Source: Synergistaceae bacterium
GTDB lineage: Bacteria; Synergistota; Synergistia; Synergistales; Aminobacteriaceae
DNA length: 64,000 nucleotides
Assembly (NCBI GenBank): GCA_018436725.1
Contig: JAHDKT010000013.1
Location: 1-64,000 of the forward strand
Reading direction: 5' to 3'
The number at the start of each line of letters is the position of its first letter. Positions within the stretch are counted from its first letter, which is position 1. A program made the position numbers and the translations under genes. Below, piece after piece: positions 1 to 8,065 of this stretch. Under the pieces are notes generated by a model, which was not told the origin of the DNA, ran no database searches, and saw nothing but the letters and a program-made list of their open reading frames with translations.

Positions 1-216
1 GGCGGGATGTTCCCATCCCTCTCACCTCTCGGCATACGGGGTATTAGCAGCCGTTTCCAACTGTTGTCCCCCTCCGCAAGGCGGGTCCTCATGCGTTACT
101 CACCCGTCCGCTACTAACGATGTCTTCAGCAAGCTTCCGACATCGCCCGTTCAACTTGCATGTGTTAAGCACGCCGCCAGCGTTCGTCCTGAGCCAGGAT
201 CAAACTCTCGTTTAAT
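1..216 (-). rRNA. rrs: 16S ribosomal RNA, 5' end (partial)
   Basis: The reverse complement contains the universal 5' 16S motif AGAGTTTGATCCTGGCTCAG around 188-207, followed by the conserved GACGAACGCTGGCGGCG and ACATGCAAGT blocks of helices near the V1 region. The gene runs off the left edge, so only about the first 215 nucleotides are present. The mature 5' end is placed at about 216 by analogy with E. coli, where a few bases precede the motif, and is accurate to a few bases. Confidence 0.97.
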
Positions 217-315
217 TGCTCGGAACGCCTCTTTTCCTCTTCTTCTCGCTCTTATAAATCTGTCAAGGTTCTGTTGATTTCCCGTAACACTTGGCCTGAA
301 CCAGAGTGCCTGAAT

Positions 316-344
316 ATAATAGCTCACGCTGGTAAAACTGTCAA
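316..344 (-). promoter_or_regulatory. rRNA operon promoter
   Basis: On the minus strand a perfect -35 TTGACA (339-344) is followed after 17 bp by TATTAT (316-321), one base from the -10 consensus. It points at the 16S gene and would start transcription near 309, leaving a leader of roughly 90 nt. It is the best sigma-70-type promoter I see in the window. The rest of 217-491 is AT-rich and shows no gene. No clear terminator separates recA from this promoter. Confidence 0.75.
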
Positions 345-491
345 CACAGACACAATGTTACCTATAATATGAAACGAGGAATCCGAAAGACACAAAAGCA
401 AAACGATAAACCTATAAAAATGTTTTAAGTAAACGTTGAAATGGACTATTACAGCGCATTAGATTGTTTCGTGAACCACTCCATGTTTTCT

Positions 492-1634
492 TTATTTTTC
501 TTCTTCGCCGCCATCCTCATCTTCGTCCAACTCTAAAATTCCGTCTTCCAAAGAGAGAGGAGGTACCGCATCCTCATCGTCTTCAAGAGGAGCAGATGGT
601 TCATGCTCGGAGATCGCCAAGGAGAGCGCCTCGGAACTGATGGCAAGGACTTCGGCGGAAATCTCTTGCATCAATTCAGGGTGTTCTTCTATATATTGCG
701 CCACAGTATCTTTTCCCTGCCCCAATGTTTCCCCTTTATAAGCAAGCCACGAACCTTTTCTTTTAACAACGTTCAGATCGATGGCCATATCGAGAATCGC
801 CATTCCTTTGGGAAGCCCTTTGCCGTAAAGAAGCGTACAATGTCCTGTTTTGAAGGGGGGAGCCTGCTTATTCTTGACAACCTTCATCCAAAGTTCATGT
901 CCAATGGTGTCGTCTCCTTTGGTGACTCCCTTTCCTCGTTTCACCTCGATTCGGACAGAGCTGTAAAATTTGAGGGCGCGACCACCTGTTGTGGTCTCCT
1001 GAGGTCCTTGAGAATATCCGGTGCTTATCTTCGCACGCAACTGATTGATGAAAATCACGACACAATTGCTCTTGGATATAGCAGACGTAAGTCGTCTCAA
1101 AGCATACGACATAAGACGAGCCTGCAACCCAACCTGACTATCCCCGATTTTCCCGTCGATTTCCGCCTGCGGCGTGAGCGCGGCGACGGAGTCGACAACA
1201 ACGATGTCAACAGCACTGCTGCGCACAAGAGTATCCAAAACATAAAGCGCTTGCTCTCCGCTATCCGGTTGTGCGACATAGAGAGACTGCACATCAACTC
1301 CGAGGTTATGTGCGAGACGTGGATCCAAAGCATGTTCGGCGTCAATGAAGGCAGCTACGCCACCCGCTTTTTGCGCTTCGGCAATGGCATGGAGCGCAAC
1401 CGTAGTCTTGCCGGACCCCTCCGGCCCAAAAATTTCGACGATGCGTCCTTTGGGAAGACCACCAATTCCCAAAGCTACATCCAATGGAAGAATTCCCGTA
1501 GAAATAACCTCGACGGCCGCTTTAAACGATTCACCCAATCGCATTATCGAACCTTCTCCGAATTTACTGCGAATGTCGTCGATTGCCATTTCAAGAACGT
1601 CGTCCCGTGTCTGCGGACCTTTCTTTTTCGCCAA
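492..1634 (-). CDS. recA: Recombinase RecA
   Basis: RecA is the DNA-dependent ATPase that polymerises on single-stranded DNA, drives homologous strand exchange and triggers LexA self-cleavage. The 380-residue product has the full core. Walker A GPEGSGKT is at residues 70-77, the LYVAQPDSGEQAL block and a VVDSVAALTP Walker B region follow, and the loop-2 segment GGRALKFYSSVR is present. The long acidic tail rich in E and D that tunes DNA affinity is also there. The start codon is TTG (1632-1634), supported by AGGAGG six bases upstream; no nearby ATG fits. It is the last gene of the minus-strand run and is transcribed toward the rRNA operon. No LexA-type operator was recognised. Confidence 0.98.
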   Translation of the reverse strand: MAKKKGPQTRDDVLEMAIDDIRSKFGEGSIMRLGESFKAAVEVISTGILPLDVALGIGGLPKGRIVEIFGPEGSGKTTVALHAIAEAQKAGGVAAFIDAEHALDPRLAHNLGVDVQSLYVAQPDSGEQALYVLDTLVRSSAVDIVVVDSVAALTPQAEIDGKIGDSQVGLQARLMSYALRRLTSAISKSNCVVIFINQLRAKISTGYSQGPQETTTGGRALKFYSSVRIEVKRGKGVTKGDDTIGHELWMKVVKNKQAPPFKTGHCTLLYGKGLPKGMAILDMAIDLNVVKRKGSWLAYKGETLGQGKDTVAQYIEEHPELMQEISAEVLAISSEALSLAISEHEPSAPLEDDEDAVPPLSLEDGILELDEDEDGGEEEK

Positions 1635-1690
1635 TCAAATTCCTCCTTTTTAAAATGTAAGTCTGTTATAAATTAAGTAACCGTTAAATG

Positions 1691-2266
1691 TTAACCGTTT
1701 TTCAGGAATCTCCAGTTCCGTATAGGTGCATAGACAGGACCAGTCGGTTTTAAAGTGCTTTTCATAAGCGTGACGGTATCGGCCTTCCACTCTATCTTTC
1801 TTTTCGGGAAAACAATCTGTTGATCAACCGTTTCAGGGCGACGAGTTCTGGCAAGAGTTATGTGTGGTTTAAAAAAACGCTTTTCTCGTGGTATACCATG
1901 CATTTCAGCAACATCTTCAACAAGAACGGCAAGCGCTTGCAGCGGGAAAAGGTCGCCGAGAACTTCCACCGTCAGAGTCTGTACTCTTCGCATATCGGGG
2001 AAAGCCCCTAAAGGGCCGCAAGAGAATCGTAGAGCCTCTAGTTGCAACACCTCCAAGCGTTCTTCAAGAGATTCCGCAAACAGGTCGAGAAACTCCCTTT
2101 CCTGCTCACCAAAGAATTTCAATGTAATATGAAGAGCATCGGTAGATACCCATTTAAACGCTGGGTAGGTTGTACGGAGAAAGAAGGTTTCATCCTCGAG
2201 AGCCTGCCGTGTCATGGCCGGCAGTTCTAAGCACAGAAAAGAACGAATGAGATCACCCATTTTCAT
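1691..2266 (-). CDS. thpR: RNA 2',3'-cyclic phosphodiesterase (2H family)
   Basis: A 191-residue member of the 2H phosphoesterase superfamily (old name 2'-5' RNA ligase), which opens 2',3'-cyclic phosphate ends of RNA. Both catalytic motifs are visible: HITLKF near residue 46 and HITLAR near residue 134. Length is normal for the family (about 180-195). The start overlaps the end of cinA by 14 nt, so translation is probably coupled. An alternative ATG two codons downstream (2260) sits at a better distance from the GGAG and may be the true start. The cinA-thpR-recA order is common in bacteria. Confidence 0.9.
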   Translation of the reverse strand: MKMGDLIRSFLCLELPAMTRQALEDETFFLRTTYPAFKWVSTDALHITLKFFGEQEREFLDLFAESLEERLEVLQLEALRFSCGPLGAFPDMRRVQTLTVEVLGDLFPLQALAVLVEDVAEMHGIPREKRFFKPHITLARTRRPETVDQQIVFPKRKIEWKADTVTLMKSTLKPTGPVYAPIRNWRFLKNG

Positions 2267-3473
2267 TCATCTCCAGAATAGCCTTCCTGAGCGCCGCAAG
2301 AGCCGTGTGCGTGGCCCGGATTCGAATCTGGTTCCGGTCTCCGGAGAAATTATACACAAAGGCGCGTTCGGCACGGGCGCCCGCGAGAGCAAACCATACC
2401 GTCCCTACGGGTTTTGAATCGGTCCCCCCTGCCGGTCCCGCGACTCCGGTGACTGCAAGAGCTACGTCCGAACCGAACTGATTTTTTGCACCCCGAGCCA
2501 TTTCCAGCGCGCACTCCCCGCTTACGGCGCCATATTCTTTGATAGTATTTTCAGAAACCGATAAAACGGATTGTTTTGCCGCATTGCTATAACACACCGC
2601 GCTCCCCAAAAAAACATCGGAACTTCCGGGGATATCCGTTAATGCAGCACCAACAAGACCCCCGGTGCATGATTCAGCGCATGCAACAGTTAATCCTTTT
2701 CTGCGCGCCGTCAAAAGAAGATCCTGCGCCGTGGAAAAGCAACCTTCGGATAGGCAGTCTCCCGGAAAAAGTGCGCGCAGATTATGAGCAGCCTCATCAA
2801 TCGCCGCAGGGGCACCTCTGAGTATAATTTCTACTGTCCCTGGCGAGGGTAAAATAGAAATATTGAGCGAAGGATTCGCTGTAATGTGGCCTATTCTGTC
2901 TTTCAATAAAACTTCCGGCCAGCCGACTACGATCACCGAGAGCATGCATCTGTCGTTCAGAAGAAGGTCAGCAGCCAACTCCTGTTCCGCCATAGCTTTG
3001 AATTCTTCAGGAACTCCTGGAAACGCGAAGATTCTTGTAGTGTCCTTGATGAAATAAATGCCGAGCGCCGAACCTCGGGGATTGTGTATCGAAAACGTGC
3101 CTTCGGGTATTGCACCTTGCGACGATCTACACATTTCCAGAGTAGTTTTTAATTCGGCAGGATACCGAGAGAGTATCGTATCGTACGCTGCATGATCTAT
3201 CTGAAGCGGAACTCCCAAAAACCGTGCAAGAGCAGTTCGTGTACAGTCGTCATGCGTCGGGCCAAGCCCTCCTGAAACCACAACAAGATCGGCCTTCCCG
3301 ACATGAAGAGAAAGTGTTTCCTCCAGAACTCCTAAACCGTCGGGAATTATCTCCATCCGAAGGACTCTCCAACCTGCAAGCGCTAGGCGGTTCGCAAGCC
3401 ACCCGCAGTTTCCTTCCCGGCGAGCCCCGCTAAGCAGTTCATCCCCAAGTGCTATTAGGATTGCCTGTTTCAC
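2253..3473 (-). CDS. cinA: CinA: competence/damage-inducible protein, NMN amidase
   Basis: A two-domain protein of about 406 residues. The N-terminal half is MoaB/MogA-like, with the GDELLSG start and VVSGGLGPTHDD motif (COG1058), and is linked to ADP-ribose or nucleotide pyrophosphatase activity. The C-terminal half is the PncC-type nicotinamide mononucleotide deamidase with ESCTGG and the VGTVWFAL region, which recycles NMN in the pyridine nucleotide cycle. I chose the GTG at 3471-3473 because AGGGG lies just upstream. A longer in-frame TTG at 3491 has no ribosome-binding site. It lies 32 nt behind pgpA and overlaps thpR. Confidence 0.95.
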   Translation of the reverse strand: MKQAILIALGDELLSGARREGNCGWLANRLALAGWRVLRMEIIPDGLGVLEETLSLHVGKADLVVVSGGLGPTHDDCTRTALARFLGVPLQIDHAAYDTILSRYPAELKTTLEMCRSSQGAIPEGTFSIHNPRGSALGIYFIKDTTRIFAFPGVPEEFKAMAEQELAADLLLNDRCMLSVIVVGWPEVLLKDRIGHITANPSLNISILPSPGTVEIILRGAPAAIDEAAHNLRALFPGDCLSEGCFSTAQDLLLTARRKGLTVACAESCTGGLVGAALTDIPGSSDVFLGSAVCYSNAAKQSVLSVSENTIKEYGAVSGECALEMARGAKNQFGSDVALAVTGVAGPAGGTDSKPVGTVWFALAGARAERAFVYNFSGDRNQIRIRATHTALAALRKAILEMNENG

Positions 3474-3505
3474 GTTTTCCCCTCTTTTCAACCAGTTTTG
3501 TCGGT

Positions 3506-3997
3506 CTACAGGAAAAGATTCCAGCCTCCTCCGAGATAGAGCCAGCGAATCAGCATCAGTATAAGATTTACAATAATGCCTCCGACAATATCATCAGCCA
3601 TTATTCCCCACCCCCCGGGGAGCTTCTCTGCTGTATTTATCGGAAAAGGTTTAAGGATATCGACAACCCGGAAAAGAAACAGCGCCGGAAGAAAAAAACC
3701 GGATGGCAATCCGTACATAGCCAGCCAGACACCGACAACTTCATCGACGATTACTTCTTTGGGGTCTTCTTCGCCGATTCTTTTTGAATATATCTGAGAC
3801 GTGTACAGACCGAGGAGCGCTATCAAAATAATGATATACAGCGGAACCGGAAAAAAAACATAGATAAAAAAAGCCGCCACCGAACCGAGCGTTCCTGGCA
3901 TGTTCGAAACGAATCCCAAGCCGCAGAGGGTGCTGACACACCAAGCGAAGTCTTTATTTCCTGGGTATTTCCGCAAAGAGATCATGTTCTTCAGCAT
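3506..3997 (-). CDS. pgpA: Phosphatidylglycerophosphatase A
   Basis: A 163-residue integral membrane phosphatase that converts phosphatidylglycerophosphate to phosphatidylglycerol. The N-terminal NMPGTLGS motif and the DEVVGVW acidic motif are typical of the PgpA family, and several hydrophobic segments follow (around 43-65 and in the C-terminal half). The listed ATG overlaps rimO by 44 nt. An ATG four codons later (3985) gives a shorter overlap and is an equally good start. Neither has a strong Shine-Dalgarno, so coupling to rimO is likely. Confidence 0.92.
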   Translation of the reverse strand: MLKNMISLRKYPGNKDFAWCVSTLCGLGFVSNMPGTLGSVAAFFIYVFFPVPLYIIILIALLGLYTSQIYSKRIGEEDPKEVIVDEVVGVWLAMYGLPSGFFLPALFLFRVVDILKPFPINTAEKLPGGWGIMADDIVGGIIVNLILMLIRWLYLGGGWNLFL

Positions 3998-5252
3998 CTG
4001 TTATTATTACCTCCACAAATGAACCTTCCGTAAGAATCGAACCGCCGGATACTCCAACAAGACCGTCCACCTCCGGAGCATCCCGGTAAGAGCGGCACCA
4101 TGCGAAATCATCGTCGCGAACAACCTCATCAACGAGCACCTTTAGTTTTCGGCCTAGAAAAAGGCGCTGCCGTTCTTTCGATATCTCCGCTTGCAACGTC
4201 ATCAAACGATTATAGCGGCTGTTTTTAATGGACTCCTCGATGTGCCCGCCCATTCGAGCGGCCGGAGTTCCTTCTTCAGGAGAGTAAATAAATGCTCCGA
4301 CTCGATCTATCTCGGCTTCTTCCAGAAAATCGAGTACCTTGGCGAACTGCTTTTCCGTCTCTCCGGGAAATCCGGTAATTATTGTTGTACGCAAGGCGAA
4401 AAGCGGATCGACGCTCCGTGCATAGGCGAATATACGACGAATATGTCCCTCTTTATCGGGGCGGTTCATCATTTTCAGGACATCATCGTCTATATGCTGT
4501 ATTGGGATATCCAAATATGAAAGGATGCGAGCATTTCCAGCTACCATATCGATAAAACGCTCATCTATACGGGAAGGATGCAGATAGAGCATCCGAATCC
4601 ATACATCGCTTGGCAACTCCCTGTCGAGAGAGGAAAGGAGTTCGTCAAGTCGTGGCTCTCCATAAAGATCTTTGCCATAAATTGTGAGATCCTGTCCGAC
4701 AAGACATAGCTCCTTCGCCCCGTTTCGGACAAGAAACAATGCTTCCTCAAGCAAAGCGGAGAGAGGAACGCTGCGTGCTCTACCTCGAATGGATGGAATC
4801 GTGCAATATGAACAGAAGGTGTCGCACCCCTCGCCAACTTTTAAGTAGCGGGACCATCGACGCGTTTCCTGAAGTCGACCTCTTGCATTCCCGGGGGCGG
4901 CGATGATAGACGGATCGAAATAAGCCGCGACTTTCTCCCATTCCTCGGCCTTCGCCCATAGATCGACAGAAGGGAGTTCTTTTTTCATCTCGTCTCCGTA
5001 ACGATTGACAAGGCATCCGACAACGGCGATCTTTTTCAGAGCGCCCTTTTCTTTCATCGACTCCAAGTCAAGGATAACGTTGATATTTTCTTCGACTGCG
5101 GATTGGATAAAACCGCATGTGTTGACGATGGCCATATCAGCCTCTTCAATACTCTGTACAACCCGAAGTCCAAGCGCCTGAAGAACTCCGAGGAGTTTTT
5201 CGCTGTCCACGGAGTTCTTGGCGCAACCCATACTTATTAGGTGGATCTTCAC
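3954..5252 (-). CDS. rimO: Ribosomal protein S12 methylthiotransferase RimO
   Basis: A radical-SAM methylthiotransferase of 432 residues that adds a methylthio group to an aspartate of ribosomal protein S12. The MTTase domain carries C10, C46 and C80 for one iron-sulfur cluster. The radical-SAM cluster motif CxxxCxxC is at C143, C147 and C150 (CDTFCSYC). A C-terminal TRAM-like domain is present. The start is GTG at 5250-5252 and overlaps the stop of the RodZ-like gene by one base (TAGTG), indicating translational coupling. RimO rather than MiaB is preferred because of the GCAKNSVDSE opening and the overall length. Confidence 0.95.
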   Translation of the reverse strand: MKIHLISMGCAKNSVDSEKLLGVLQALGLRVVQSIEEADMAIVNTCGFIQSAVEENINVILDLESMKEKGALKKIAVVGCLVNRYGDEMKKELPSVDLWAKAEEWEKVAAYFDPSIIAAPGNARGRLQETRRWSRYLKVGEGCDTFCSYCTIPSIRGRARSVPLSALLEEALFLVRNGAKELCLVGQDLTIYGKDLYGEPRLDELLSSLDRELPSDVWIRMLYLHPSRIDERFIDMVAGNARILSYLDIPIQHIDDDVLKMMNRPDKEGHIRRIFAYARSVDPLFALRTTIITGFPGETEKQFAKVLDFLEEAEIDRVGAFIYSPEEGTPAARMGGHIEESIKNSRYNRLMTLQAEISKERQRLFLGRKLKVLVDEVVRDDDFAWCRSYRDAPEVDGLVGVSGGSILTEGSFVEVIITDAEEHDLFAEIPRK

Positions 5253-6181
5253 TATTCGAACCTTCCGGAAGATCCGTCAGGATCGTAGTAAATTCTTTCA
5301 ACGCCTCTTCCGGGACTCCCCATATCTTTCCCGTTCCAAGAGACCCTCACCGCGCTTCCCCTACCGAATGTCACGTTAAGCCTTTGCGTTACTTTAAAGT
5401 CAGCCGTATCTCCGGAACGCATCGTCCGTTCGAAAATCGTTCTGGTCCCTTGACGGATACGAACCCAGCAATCTCCATTCGCAGTGATGACCAGCATATT
5501 CTCTTTCTTCTCCTCGGCGGCGGGGGTTGGTGAGGGAGCAGGCGTTCCGGCAAATCCGACAAGTTCCGCAGCAGTGGGAGGCGGAACAAGCGTAGGGCGA
5601 AGCATGTCTTCGGAAGCGGCAGATGTCTGTTCAGCGGTTCCTTCGGCTACGGAAGACCTCGATTCGGAATCGCCGAGTTCCGCCGTTTCCGCGGAGTTTC
5701 TTCCTTCCGAGAGCAGCCTTCCTCCCTCCTCGGTCGTTTTCTCATCCGAATACGAACTCCGGTCTCCGTTCGGGGCGAAAAGAGAGACTCCGCTCTGCTC
5801 CCATGAATACCAGACATACCATCCTGACCCTGTGACAATCATTACAAGAAGAGCGAATATCCAGAATCGCGATGCGGGTTTAAAGCCTTTTGTCGGCGGA
5901 GTGCAGGTGCCTATGACCGGTTGCTCTTCGGGGCGCTTTCTCTCTATCCCTTCCGAAAGCATCGGGAGAAACTCGCTCCAGAGTTCTTCGGCCCCAAGAA
6001 ATTGAAGATACGTTCGAATAAAGCCTCGCACATAGACAGTACCGGGAAAACCCGAATAGTCTCCTTGCTCGATCCCCTGCAAAAAGTTGATTCGAATTTT
6101 TGTTCCCTCATGGACATCCTCAAGGGTGAGTCCCAACTCTTCTCTTTTACTTTGAATCTTTCTTCCCGCTTCTTGAAGCAT
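5252..6181 (-). CDS. RodZ-like helix-turn-helix membrane protein
   Basis: About 309 residues in the RodZ layout. A cytoplasmic N-terminal HTH_25 domain comes first (KIQSKREELGLTLEDV, then a YVRGFIRTYLQFLG segment). A single membrane span follows (FWIFALLVMIVTGSGWYVWY), then a low-complexity Ser/Glu/Pro-rich periplasmic linker, then a C-terminal DUF4115-type beta domain containing CWVRIRQG and TADFK. In rod-shaped bacteria RodZ links MreB to the envelope. The ATG at 6181 lies 14 nt after the rpe stop; the longer frame that overlaps rpe is judged spurious. Sequence outside the HTH and the last domain is poorly conserved, so 'RodZ-like' is safer than RodZ. Confidence 0.85.
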   Translation of the reverse strand: MLQEAGRKIQSKREELGLTLEDVHEGTKIRINFLQGIEQGDYSGFPGTVYVRGFIRTYLQFLGAEELWSEFLPMLSEGIERKRPEEQPVIGTCTPPTKGFKPASRFWIFALLVMIVTGSGWYVWYSWEQSGVSLFAPNGDRSSYSDEKTTEEGGRLLSEGRNSAETAELGDSESRSSVAEGTAEQTSAASEDMLRPTLVPPPTAAELVGFAGTPAPSPTPAAEEKKENMLVITANGDCWVRIRQGTRTIFERTMRSGDTADFKVTQRLNVTFGRGSAVRVSWNGKDMGSPGRGVERIYYDPDGSSGRFE

Positions 6182-6194
6182 GTTTTCTCTTTCT

Positions 6195-6875
6195 TCAGGC
6201 ACGATCTGTTGCCTCCTTAACAAGTGTTCGAATTTCCCGCAGGGTTCGGGCGGGTTCAGGGGCGCCGAAGACGGCGCTTCCCATAACAAGAACGTCGGTA
6301 CCGCCCTGAGCCACCATCGCTGCATTGTGTTTCCCGATACCGCCGTCCATTTCGATTAAAAAGGAGTAATGGCCTGCGGTTCTCCATCTGGAGAGCATCG
6401 TCACTTTGTCGATCATCGGTTGGATAAATGACTGGCCTCCGAATCCCGGATTTACAGACATGACAAGCACAAGATCCACAAATGGAAGCAATGGACGAAG
6501 GAGTTGCTCCGATGTACCCGGATTGATCGATACGCCGGCCTTGCCCCCCTTTTCCCGTATCCTCGACAATGTTCTGTGAATATGATGGTCCGCTTCCGCA
6601 TGGACTGTGAGATAGTCGGGACCTACGGAAATGAAGTCGTCAATCAGTCTTTCAGGATGATCTATCATTAGATGCACATCCAAAACTTCACGTGGAAATC
6701 TTTCACGCACCGCACCGACGAATCCCGGACCAAAGGTTATGTTAGGGACGAAGCAGCCGTCCATAACATCGAGGTGAAGCCAATCGTGTTCGCCTTCCAG
6801 CGAGCGTATCGAATTCTCCATATTGAGAAAGTCCGCCGAAAGGAGAGAGGGAGCGTACAGAATTCGCCTGCTCAT
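6195..6875 (-). CDS. rpe: Ribulose-phosphate 3-epimerase
   Basis: A 226-residue TIM-barrel epimerase interconverting D-ribulose 5-phosphate and D-xylulose 5-phosphate in the pentose phosphate pathway. Family motifs are all present: the LSADFLNM start, HLDVMDGCFVPNITFG with its metal and acid residues, VHLMIDHPERLI, SVNPGFGGQSFI and EMDGGIG. Length matches the family. The ATG overlaps the upstream PASTA-protein stop by 4 nt. In many Firmicutes rpe lies downstream of the PASTA kinase; here only a PASTA protein precedes it. Confidence 0.97.
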   Translation of the reverse strand: MSRRILYAPSLLSADFLNMENSIRSLEGEHDWLHLDVMDGCFVPNITFGPGFVGAVRERFPREVLDVHLMIDHPERLIDDFISVGPDYLTVHAEADHHIHRTLSRIREKGGKAGVSINPGTSEQLLRPLLPFVDLVLVMSVNPGFGGQSFIQPMIDKVTMLSRWRTAGHYSFLIEMDGGIGKHNAAMVAQGGTDVLVMGSAVFGAPEPARTLREIRTLVKEATDRA

Positions 6876-8065
6876 TTATATCGCTCCTGCCAAACAAATT
6901 CGCCGCCGAGATACACCGTAACTACCGCTTCCGTGACAAAAGGAGAATCCAGCGAGATAAATTCTCCGCCCTTCACATCTCTGCCGAGCAAAGCTTTTGT
7001 TCCTGTGGCGTCCACCATCTCGATCTTGAGCGCAAGAGGTTTTGTTAACGGGGGGACCTGGTACCTGATTCGAGCGGTTCCCGTTGCCGCAGGACCCGGT
7101 CTGGACACAGGCGGAGTGGCTGCTGCGGGAGTCGGAGTCGCAGGTATAGGAGACTGCCCTGGCGGAAGGCCTATGGCTCCTGCAAGTTCCTGTTGTTCCG
7201 GGGTCAGCGGCCGGACTGGGCCTATCGGACCGACCTGACGAACAGGAGTCTGCGGCTGTTCCACTACGACCGCATCGGAGGCGGACGGCGTCTCGGCGGG
7301 AGTAGCAGGAGCAACAGCGCGTGCTTCAGGCGTAGGTTCAGGGCCTCTTCTCTTGCTGGAAGCGACTTGAATCACTATCGATTCGCCTTGGCGGACCATA
7401 GCTCCCGCTTTCGGCCGTGTCGACATGACCATGCCTTCAGGCGTATGCTGCGTGTTCACATACTCAACGCCGCCAACACGTAATCCGCTCTGTGAAAGAA
7501 GTTCTCTCGCCGTTTTTTCATCGCGCTGCGCGATATCGGGAACGGGAATACGTCCGTCTTTCGGGACCGGGCCCAAACTGACAAGCAACTCGATCTTCCT
7601 TCCGCCCTCTATCATCGCCGGAGAGGCGGGATTCTGCGCAATAACGGCTCCGGCAGGACGAGTATTGTCATGGATCCGAAGAATATCGCCTGCGGCAAAC
7701 CCTTGTTCTTCAATCATCCGGAGAGCCTGCCCCTGTTCGAGTCCGCGTAAATCGGGGAGAGCGCGTCTGTTCCCCCCCTTGCTTACTTTCAGTATAACCG
7801 TTTTATCCCTGCGAACTTTTGTACCGGGATCCGGCCATTGAGCCAATACGGTGCCGGCAGGCACTGAAGAATCGATCTGTTCGATTTTGACCTCAAGCCC
7901 CATGCGCTCGGCGCTTTCAACAGCATCAAGAACAGACATTTCCCTCAGCGGAGGGATCACAAGATCTTTTCCTCCGAAAAACACTGTGTAAAAAGCGACG
8001 CTTCCGGAAATGAGAATGACGAGCAACGCCAGAACAATGGCCCAGCGCAATATTTTTCCTATCAA
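6872..8065 (-). CDS. Membrane-anchored PASTA-domain protein without kinase domain
   Basis: About 397 residues. A short cytoplasmic start is followed by one membrane span (ILRWAIVLALLVILISG) and three consecutive PASTA repeats of about 66 residues, each with the pattern (I/V)P-(D/P)-L...G-V-(L/I/M)-x-(Q/T)-x-P-x-(P/A)-G. A Pro/Ala/Thr-rich linker and a small beta-rich C-terminal domain follow. PASTA repeats bind muropeptides or peptidoglycan, usually as the sensor of Ser/Thr kinases or of penicillin-binding proteins. No kinase or transpeptidase is attached. The start is a TTG (8063-8065) behind GGGAGG and overlaps the rsmB stop; the longer frame to 8122 runs into rsmB and lacks a Shine-Dalgarno. 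Function is inferred as cell-wall sensing. Confidence 0.85.
   Translation of the reverse strand: MIGKILRWAIVLALLVILISGSVAFYTVFFGGKDLVIPPLREMSVLDAVESAERMGLEVKIEQIDSSVPAGTVLAQWPDPGTKVRRDKTVILKVSKGGNRRALPDLRGLEQGQALRMIEEQGFAAGDILRIHDNTRPAGAVIAQNPASPAMIEGGRKIELLVSLGPVPKDGRIPVPDIAQRDEKTARELLSQSGLRVGGVEYVNTQHTPEGMVMSTRPKAGAMVRQGESIVIQVASSKRRGPEPTPEARAVAPATPAETPSASDAVVVEQPQTPVRQVGPIGPVRPLTPEQQELAGAIGLPPGQSPIPATPTPAAATPPVSRPGPAATGTARIRYQVPPLTKPLALKIEMVDATGTKALLGRDVKGGEFISLDSPFVTEAVVTVYLGGEFVWQERYK

Noticed and set aside
252..266. TTGACA at 261-266 on the minus strand as a second rRNA promoter
   Set aside because: No -10 box lies at 16-18 bp; the nearby TTATAA is only a few bases away. It is more likely leader sequence.
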